Translations under genes and position numbers: made by a program
In this document: positions 59,328 through 64,000 of the stretch, piece after piece
How the letters are laid out: each line of letters opens with the position of its first letter
Numbering within the stretch: position 1 is the stretch's first letter
Notes under the pieces: model-generated
What the model saw: only the letters and a program-made list of their open reading frames with translations
Databases searched by the model: none
Told to the model about the DNA's origin: nothing
Source: Streptomyces sp. NBC_00190
GTDB lineage: Bacteria > Actinomycetota > Actinomycetes > Streptomycetales > Streptomycetaceae
Length of the DNA: 64,000 nt
Direction of reading: 5' to 3'
NCBI RefSeq assembly: GCF_036203305.1
Contig: NZ_CP108131.1
Coordinates: 8,569,859-8,633,858 of the forward strand

Positions 59328-59559
59328 CCCCGTGCCCCCTCGTCGACCGCCCCGCGCGTGCGGTCTGGCGCAGGCCGGATCCACGATTGTCACGCACACG
59401 CGCAGCAGGGTGAAAGTCCCCTGAGTCCAAGGGCGTTGACCTGCTGTTACCGGTTGAGCGGGAACCGCCGTTCCCTCTGCCGCACCAATCCGCCGCGCTC
59501 GACGCTTGATCCGTGGCCGCACCCAGCGCCACACGGATAAGCGGAAGTGAGGCACAACG

Positions 59560-59832
59560 GTGAACATGATTCGGAACCTGGTAACCGGCGCCCTATCGGC
59601 AGCGGCCGGCCTGGTCGCCACTCTGTACCCGGCGGTGGAGGTCCCCGCGCTGCTCCTGGGCCTGGCCACTCTCACGGTTCCCGCACTGCGCGCGGTGCTG
59701 CGCTACCGGCTCCATGCCAAGGCCGTCGACAAGGCCGCCGCGGGTGACCTTCCCGCGCTTTTCCAGGCCTTCGGCGCCACCGAGACCGGTCAGACCGGTG
59801 AGGAACCGGCGCTACCTGCTACCGGGCCGTAG
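59560..59832 (+). CDS. Small membrane protein
   Basis: 90 residues from GTG at 59560 with GAGG 7 bases upstream; the ATG at 59566 is an alternative. Hydrophobic helices: LVTGALSAAAGLVATLYPAV and PALLLGLATLTVPALRAVL, then a polar tail. Divergent from the XRE/coiled-coil gene. Similar in type to plasmid spread or mobile-element membrane proteins; family not assigned. Confidence 0.6.
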   Translation: MNMIRNLVTGALSAAAGLVATLYPAVEVPALLLGLATLTVPALRAVLRYRLHAKAVDKAAAGDLPALFQAFGATETGQTGEEPALPATGP

Positions 59833-59900
59833 CCATACGAGCCGGTATCTCCAAGGGCGTGCGGCCGGTCCTGCGGCCAGGGTCCGGCCTGAGCGTCACC

Positions 59901-59970
59901 GTGCACCCGTGATCACCTGCGGGTCTACAGGAGGCCTGCGGTGGTGGCGAGCCAGGTGCCGGCTGTCACC
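59901..59970 (+). repeat. 70-bp direct repeat, copy 1
   Basis: Identical but for one base to 60742-60811; looser similarity continues about 24 bases to the left. On the minus strand it encodes TAGTWLATTAGLL, the same C-terminal end as the small membrane gene at 60766, so it is a partial duplication of that gene. Confidence 0.85.
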
Positions 59971-60056
59971 TGGTAAGCCCCAAAAGGGGGTCATGGGAAT
60001 GGAGCTGTCCTGCAGACGAGTTCGCACATACAGTCGGGATCATTGCCTGACGGAGC

Positions 60057-60653
60057 GTGAGGGGTGAGGGCTTGTCTGCGTGCCCACGGTGCCGACAACT
60101 TGACCAGGTTCGAAGCGTACGCACCGTCTATGAGGGCGGAGGCGGCAGCTCCGGAGGAACGGCTTCCCCGTCGAGTTCGTGGGGCGGCGGGGGCTCTGTC
60201 GACTACAGCGGATGGAACCAGAGCGATCTCGCGTTGCGGGTCAGCCCTCCCAGGCACCAGAGGGCTGAGGTAGATAGCTGTGGCTGCTACTTCGGCATGC
60301 TCGTGTTCTTGATCCCCGTGTACCTGCTCATTGCAGGCCCTGACCTGGGTACGGCGAAAGCCCGCACCATAGCGGCAGTGGCCGTGGTCTTACCCTGCGC
60401 GCTTCTCGTGCTGCGCTGGCTCCTGCGTTCCTCTGCGGATGCCTCAAGGGCCGACCGCGAGAGCGAGGAGCTTTTGCCGTTCCGGGTGCACGTTTGGCGG
60501 GAGGCGAGCGTCTGCCTCCGCTGCTATATCGCCTTCTGGCCTGTGCGCGACGGGCGCCGACATGTCGTACCTGTCGATGAATTCCAGCAAGCAGTTTGGG
60601 ATCTGGCCATTGAGTTGCGGCAGAACAGCCAGGAGCCGCATCGTCGGGGGTGA
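60057..60653 (+). CDS. Membrane protein with N-terminal zinc-ribbon-like motif
   Basis: 198 residues from GTG at 60057 (start uncertain). CPRCRQLDQVRSVRTVYEGG suggests half a zinc ribbon, followed by a Gly/Ser linker (GGGGSSGGTASPSSSWGGGG). Two membrane helices, FGMLVFLIPVYLLIAGPDL and TIAAVAVVLPCALLVLRWLL, and a cytoplasmic tail with CLRCYIAFWPVRDGRR. Bracketed by the 70-bp direct repeats, so it may have been inserted or the repeat may have arisen by duplication around it. Confidence 0.7.
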   Translation: MRGEGLSACPRCRQLDQVRSVRTVYEGGGGSSGGTASPSSSWGGGGSVDYSGWNQSDLALRVSPPRHQRAEVDSCGCYFGMLVFLIPVYLLIAGPDLGTAKARTIAAVAVVLPCALLVLRWLLRSSADASRADRESEELLPFRVHVWREASVCLRCYIAFWPVRDGRRHVVPVDEFQQAVWDLAIELRQNSQEPHRRG

Positions 60654-60741
60654 GCGGGTCTTCTGGCCGGCGGATGCGTACGGGCTTGGGCTGGTGCGGC
60701 AGGCCACCGGCTTCGGCCAGGGCTCGGCCTGAGGCGCCACT

Positions 60742-60811
60742 GTGCACCCGTGATCACCTGCGGGTCTACAGGAGGCCTGCGGTGGTGGCGATCCAGGTGC
60801 CGGCTGTCACC
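60742..60811 (+). repeat. 70-bp direct repeat, copy 2
   Basis: One mismatch to 59901-59970. This copy overlaps the end of the small membrane pseudogene read on the minus strand, and is probably the parental copy. Confidence 0.85.
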
Positions 60812-60970
60812 AGGGGCTGGTAGGTGATGAAGTTCCCGGCGGTGAGCGCGATGGGCATGGTGATCAGGGTGGTGGCGGTCACGTAGGGCAGGGCGTCGGT
60901 GCCGCCCAGCTGGTGATCGCGATGGTGGCGCCGGCGATTGCGGCGAGGACGCACCGAGGTCGATGTTCAC
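60766..60970 (-). pseudogene. Small membrane protein gene with frameshifts
   Basis: Three frames combine: MNIDLG from GTG 60970, then VLAAIAGATIAIT, then LGGTDALPYVTATTLITMPI and TAGNFITYQPLVTAGTWIAT ending TAGLL with TAG at 60766. About 68 residues with two hydrophobic helices. At least two indels, or sequence errors in GC-rich DNA, are needed to restore it. Confidence 0.55.
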
Positions 60971-61638
60971 GAGAAGCGACAGCACCCGCTGGCGGGGTTA
61001 CGCAGTGGAGCGCCATTCCCCTTCGAGGCTGCTGAAGATCATGGAGTCTCGCCAGCCGTCGTGGAGCAGTGCCGTGTGGCGCAGGCGTCCCTCATGCGTC
61101 ATACCGATCTTGGATAGTACTCGGGAGGAGCCGAGATTCCTCGGGTCACAGGTGGCATGGATCCGATGGAGCCCCAGCTCGCCGAACCCGTGCGCGAGCA
61201 GCTGCCGGCCTATTTCCGTGCCGATGCCCTGCCCCCATACCCGGGGATGCACGATGTATGAGATCTCGCCCTGGCGCTGCTTATGGCTGCGGACATGCAG
61301 CTCACCCATGCCCACCACATCCCGCCCGACGCGGGCGACGTAGGGGAACCGGCGCTGAGGGGTGCCCGACCAGGCCTTGACCGCGGAGTCCACGAAGTCC
61401 TGTGTCTGGACCTCTGTGTTCGGCCCCCAGGACTGATAGCGGCATACCTCCGGGAGGCACGCCCAGGAGTGAACGGCCGGCCAGTCCTCCAAAACGATCT
61501 CGTCCAAGGTTACCGAGTGCTGACTCATACGACGATCATGAACGGGTCGCCGCGCGAAGATCAAGGTCAAGGAGCCCATCACGCTTCGCCGACGGCTATG
61601 CGGGAGAGGCCTGGTGCTGTCAGTTCTCGTGAACATTG
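60961..61638. repeat. 26-bp inverted repeats bracketing the GNAT gene
   Basis: 60961-60986 read on the minus strand and 61613-61638 on the plus strand both begin GGTGCTGTC and contain TTCTCGTGAACAT (23 of 26 identical). They enclose the acetyltransferase gene. They could be the ends of a small cassette or copies of the small membrane gene's start region. Confidence 0.65.
60998..61529 (-). CDS. GNAT-family N-acetyltransferase
   Basis: 176 residues from ATG at 61529 (ribosome site weak). Acetyl-CoA-binding motif A is EISYIVHPRVWGQGIGTEIG (R/QxxGxG/A) with RQLLAHGFGELGLHRIHATC; motif B is DPRNLGSSRVLSKIGMTHEG, typical of the RimJ/RimL-like group acting on protein N-termini, antibiotics or small amines. 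It is enclosed by 26-bp imperfect inverted repeats (60961-60986 and 61613-61638). Confidence 0.9.
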
Positions 61639-61829
61639 CGACGCGCTCCCTGGCCGAGTGTGCCTCCCCAACCGACGTCGAATCGCTGCTCCTTCTCGTG
61701 GACAGAGCCACCCGTAGGCGGGTCAAGACCCAGGCTGGCCTGCGGCCAGTGAGTATCTCGGTGTCGTGCGTAGCGTAGATGCCAGTTCGGCGCAGGGTTG
61801 GGTCGGTGTGCAAGCCATGTGGGCTCGCT
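61530..61829. other. Intergenic stretch
   Basis: 300 bases without a gene. It contains the outer inverted-repeat copy at 61613-61638. Nothing else is supported. Confidence 0.35.
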
Positions 61830-62084
61830 CTATCTGTACGTGATCGCGGTCCCGTAGGCCACCAGACTCGTGTAGGAGATGCCCGGAATGGCGGTCACGC
61901 GCGCTCCGATGACCTCGTGGGCCCCGAGCTCCGCCGCGCTCACGCTCAGGGAGGAGAGCGCTCCGCCGGCCTCGAAGCATCTACCGCCCCAAACTATCCA
62001 ACTGCTGGCGACGGTGCGGGCCTGTTGAGGGCTGTCGACGGTGACGACCGCGACCGGAAAGGGAAGTTTCTGTTTCTTCGCCAT
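61830..62084 (-). CDS. Small protein, YbjQ-like (tentative)
   Basis: 84 residues from ATG at 62084: MAKKQKLPFPVAVVTVDSPQ. The C-terminal half, AAELGAHEVIGARVTAI then SYTSLVAYGTAIT, resembles YbjQ/heavy-metal-binding (DUF74) domains, where A.LGA.AV.G is followed by a beta strand ending in GTAV. Two Cys-free beta-rich halves; no signal. Low to moderate confidence in the family. Confidence 0.5.
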   Translation of the reverse strand: MAKKQKLPFPVAVVTVDSPQQARTVASSWIVWGGRCFEAGGALSSLSVSAAELGAHEVIGARVTAIPGISYTSLVAYGTAITYR

Positions 62085-62319
62085 AGACAGGGCATGCTGC
62101 CAGGGGCCCGATCCGTCCGGCAACGGGCAGGATGCACCGCGCGCGGCCAGCTGATGCCTGGGCGCCTCGGATGCCGTTGTCGTCCTGGCTGGGTGTCAGG
62201 GACTCAGGTTCCTCAGGGTAGGCGCGGGGGCAATGTGGAGGAGGACCCGGGCTGATGCCCCTTGCTGTGGAGCTCAGGCGAGCGGACCATATGGGGTTGA
62301 TCCGACGGACGGGGAATCC

Positions 62320-62457
62320 ATGACATGTCAGACGTGTTCAAACAGCGGGAACTGCCACAACTGTGGTGGAACGGGACAGCGAGGCGGTTCCGGGGCTGAC
62401 AAGTGCTCTAGCTGCAACGGTTCTGGCGACTGCCGGGGGTGCGGCGGGCGCGGTTGA
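62320..62457 (+). CDS. Cys-rich DnaJ-type zinc-finger mini-protein
   Basis: 45 residues from ATG at 62320 with GGGGAA upstream. CQTCSNSGNCHNCGGTGQRG and CSSCNGSGDCRGCGGRG carry four CxxC pairs of the CxxCxGxG type found in DnaJ zinc fingers, a complete two-zinc unit with nothing else attached. Followed by two strong hairpins. Probably a small metal-binding adaptor. Confidence 0.7.
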   Translation: MTCQTCSNSGNCHNCGGTGQRGGSGADKCSSCNGSGDCRGCGGRG

Positions 62458-62486
62458 CCGGCCGGGCTGGGGGCTCATCGTTAGAA

Positions 62487-62523
62487 CGCGGAGGGTCGCC
62501 CACCTGGTGGGCGGCTCTCCGCG
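62487..62523 (+). terminator. Terminator after the zinc-finger mini-protein
   Basis: Stem CGCGGAG / CTCCGCG with an inner stem CGCCCACC / GGTGGGCG, about 30 bases past the stop. Confidence 0.75.
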
Positions 62524-62574
62524 TGCCGCCTCTCAGTTCCGTGGCGTACGCCCTCCGGTCGCTGCTTGACGCCG

Positions 62575-62611
62575 CCGGTCCGGGTGTTCCGACTGGGAAC
62601 ACCCGGACCGG
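62575..62611. terminator. Bidirectional terminator between convergent genes
   Basis: Perfect 16-bp stem CCGGTCCGGGTGTTCC / GGAACACCCGGACCGG around a short loop, located between the plus-strand mini-protein and the minus-strand membrane protein. Confidence 0.8.
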
Positions 62612-62673
62612 CCGTCTGCCCTGTGTGGGCCCGGCTGTCCCTCCGGATGGCCGGGCCCGCGCGTCGTGTGGTG

Positions 62674-62946
62674 TTACTGGTGCCACAGGTGCCGCAGGGC
62701 GGGCAGCGTGAGGGTCAGGAACACGGCGAAGGTGGCGGCGCCGACCGCGAAGGGGTCGGCCCAGGCCGGCGCCCACCGGACGAAGAGCGCTGCGCCGATG
62801 GCGAGCACGGTGCCGAGCATCGTGAGGGCGAAGGTGATCACCAGGAGGAGGACGGGTCGCTCGCGCCGCAGCCGCGCCAGCTCTGCGTCTGTCTCGGCGG
62901 CCTGGGCGGCCGTGGTCTCGTTGGTCTGGGTCGTGGTGGTGGTCAT
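62674..62946 (-). CDS. Small two-helix membrane protein
   Basis: 90 residues from ATG at 62946 with AAGGA 6 bases upstream. A Thr-rich start (MTTTTTQTNETTAAQAAETD) leads to two membrane helices, VLLLVITFALTMLGTVLAIG and FAVGAATFAVFLTLTLPAL. No family recognised. Confidence 0.65.
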   Translation of the reverse strand: MTTTTTQTNETTAAQAAETDAELARLRRERPVLLLVITFALTMLGTVLAIGAALFVRWAPAWADPFAVGAATFAVFLTLTLPALRHLWHQ

Positions 62947-63725
62947 GGTGGTCCTTTGGTTGGGCCGGCAGGGTGCCGGGCTGTGGGTGGTGCGAGGGCA
63001 ACTGTGTGAGTCCGGCTGTCGGGGTGCGAGTTCTCGCGAATTTGCGTTCCGTGCCTGGTCAGAGGCCGCCGAGTGCGTCCGTGACGCGGATTCGCGAAGG
63101 CTTGACACGGAGCCGTCCGCCATCGCCGGTTGAGGTTGCACCGGGGGCGGGTTAGGCCCGCAAGTCCCGTCTCCGGCGTCCCGCTGTGGACTGTCCGTCA
63201 CGCTGGCGATCGTGGAGATGAGACTGAGCAGGATTTGTCTGCGGGACCTAGTGATACGGAATTCGTGGCGTTATTCAATGTTTCTCCGGAGACCTGCATG
63301 AATTTTCTTTGTGCGACGCCCTGAATTCTCAGATCACTCCTGACGGACCATCAGTTTGGTGTGTTTTCGTGGTTGGTGGGGCCCCGGACGGCGGGCTGGG
63401 GGGTTAGCGCTCGCGTGTGGGCCGTTCCTGTCCTCGGACACCCCTGAGGTATCTGTGCAGTTCAGGAGCCTGGAGACGCCCAGTCAGGGGCGTTCAGGGA
63501 CACGGTTCTTGGGTCCGGGTCGGGTACCGTGCCCACGGTGCCCGGCCGGCCAGGCGCTGTATGGGCATCGTGGGGTGGATCCCAGATGCTATCCGCTCCT
63601 CAGAGTGATGCACGCGAGGTCCAGGCGGGCCCGGATGGGGGAGCTCCCTGAGCACCAGGCCGTGGTGCATCAGGCCCCGCGGCCGGCCTCCTGCCCAAGC
63701 CACGCAACCCGCCCGGGGTCACCCG
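62947..63725. other. Subtelomeric non-coding region
   Basis: About 780 bases with no supported gene. GC is lower near 63240-63380. Nothing with a ribosome site and coding bias is visible; this is typical of sequence just inside a Streptomyces telomere. Confidence 0.5.
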
Positions 63726-64000
63726 GGCCCGCAGCGCGGGCCGTTCGGGGTGGAGCGCAGCGGAACCCCGAACCCGTCCGGAGCGAAGCGCAGGACTCCG
63801 GCCCAAAGGGCCGGCCCTGGCTCGGCGAAGCCGAGCCCCGTCGAGCGCAGCGAGGCGGTTCTCTCCTGAGCGCGCAGCGCTCAGGAACTTCGGAGCAGCC
63901 GAGCACCGCGAGGCAAGGGGCGAAGCGACCGCACCCGGCCGAAGGCCGGGCCTCGCCGAGCGCAGCGAGGCGACTCTCTGTCACAGCGCGCAGCGCTGTG
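63726..64000. repeat. Telomere-like array of foldback hairpins
   Basis: Successive perfect or near-perfect palindromes with three-base loops: 63726-63742 (stem GGCCCGC, loop AGC), 63744-63772 (TTCGGGGT arms), 63778-63801 (CCGGAG arms), 63800-63812 (GGCCC, loop AAA), 63819-63837 (GGCTCGGC, loop GAA), 63864-63886 (10-bp stem TCCTGAGCGC, loop GCA), 63934-63950 (CCCGGCC, loop GAA), 63951-63973 (CCTCGC / GCGAGG and TCGCC / GGCGA), and 63982-64000 (CACAGCGC, loop GCA). Streptomyces linear-replicon ends carry exactly this kind of GCA/GAA-loop palindrome series, which folds the 3' overhang for end patching. The last hairpin finishes on the last base. Confidence 0.85.

Noticed and set aside
1..64000. 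tRNA, rRNA or a tRNA-linked attachment site
   Set aside because: I looked for cloverleaf-like and TTCGA-type 3' ends near the mobile elements and found none I could support.

Overview
The window reads as Streptomyces or a very close relative. Coding strands are extremely GC-rich, GTG starts are common, neighbouring genes often overlap by ATGA, GTGA or TGATG, and the families are typical of streptomycetes (XRE regulators, HATPase-type anti-sigma proteins, RHS toxins, DUF11 secreted protein). The last ~275 bases are a run of perfect hairpins with GCA, GAA or AAA triloops, the pattern of Streptomyces telomeres. The window is therefore probably the terminal part of a linear replicon, either a chromosome arm or a linear plasmid. 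The abundance of insertion sequences (IS), broken genes and plasmid-like genes fits this.

Layout. 1-2 kb: a partial hypothetical gene, a TPR protein and a gene stub cut by an IS. 2.2-9.8 kb: a Russian-doll IS nest, followed by a decayed kinase and an IS5-type element. The nest is an IS3 element carrying an IS30 in its orfB and an ISAzo13 element at its orfA/orfB junction, and the ISAzo13 element is itself split by an IS4 element. All three inner insertions can be undone through matching target duplications. 10-21.6 kb: a secreted FG-GAP/DNRLRE protein divergent from a ~2505-residue RHS polymorphic toxin (signal peptide, RHS/YD repeats, embedded ricin-type trefoil, Hint domain, toxin tip), with its probable immunity gene. 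21.7-23.4 kb: an IS630 element and a methyltransferase remnant.

23.5-29.2 kb: a tightly overlapping seven-gene operon on the minus strand: radical SAM enzyme, Asp/Glu racemase-type enzyme, HhH-GPD DNA-glycosylase-like protein, PfkB kinase, nucleoside 2-deoxyribosyltransferase, P-loop (deoxy)nucleotide kinase and MazG-like pyrophosphohydrolase. Together they suggest making, recycling or excising a non-standard nucleoside. I do not recognise it as a described system. A frameshifted gene, an anti-sigma-type ATPase and an HTH-TPR regulator lie upstream.

35.4-46.2 kb: a ten-gene, largely overlapping plus-strand operon that looks like an unassigned biosynthetic cluster: a minimal AspRS-like ligase, acyl-AMP ligase, HAD phosphatase, FAD oxidoreductase, pentapeptide-repeat protein, PIG-L deacetylase, nucleotide-sugar dehydrogenase, hexapeptide acyltransferase, half an aminotransferase and a TIM-barrel isomerase. 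An IS5 element sits exactly at its 3' end.

46.2-52.6 kb: IS5 elements and remnants, a secreted DUF11 protein, and a second nest (IS4 inside IS3). 52.6-63 kb: plasmid-like and arm-like genes, namely a broken Cys-rich gene, short-period tandem repeats, small membrane proteins, XRE regulators, a lipoprotein plus exported-protein pair, TGTCACAC iterons with a G-run tract, a GNAT gene bracketed by inverted repeats, a zinc-finger mini-protein and strong terminators. 63.7-64 kb: telomere-like foldback sequence.
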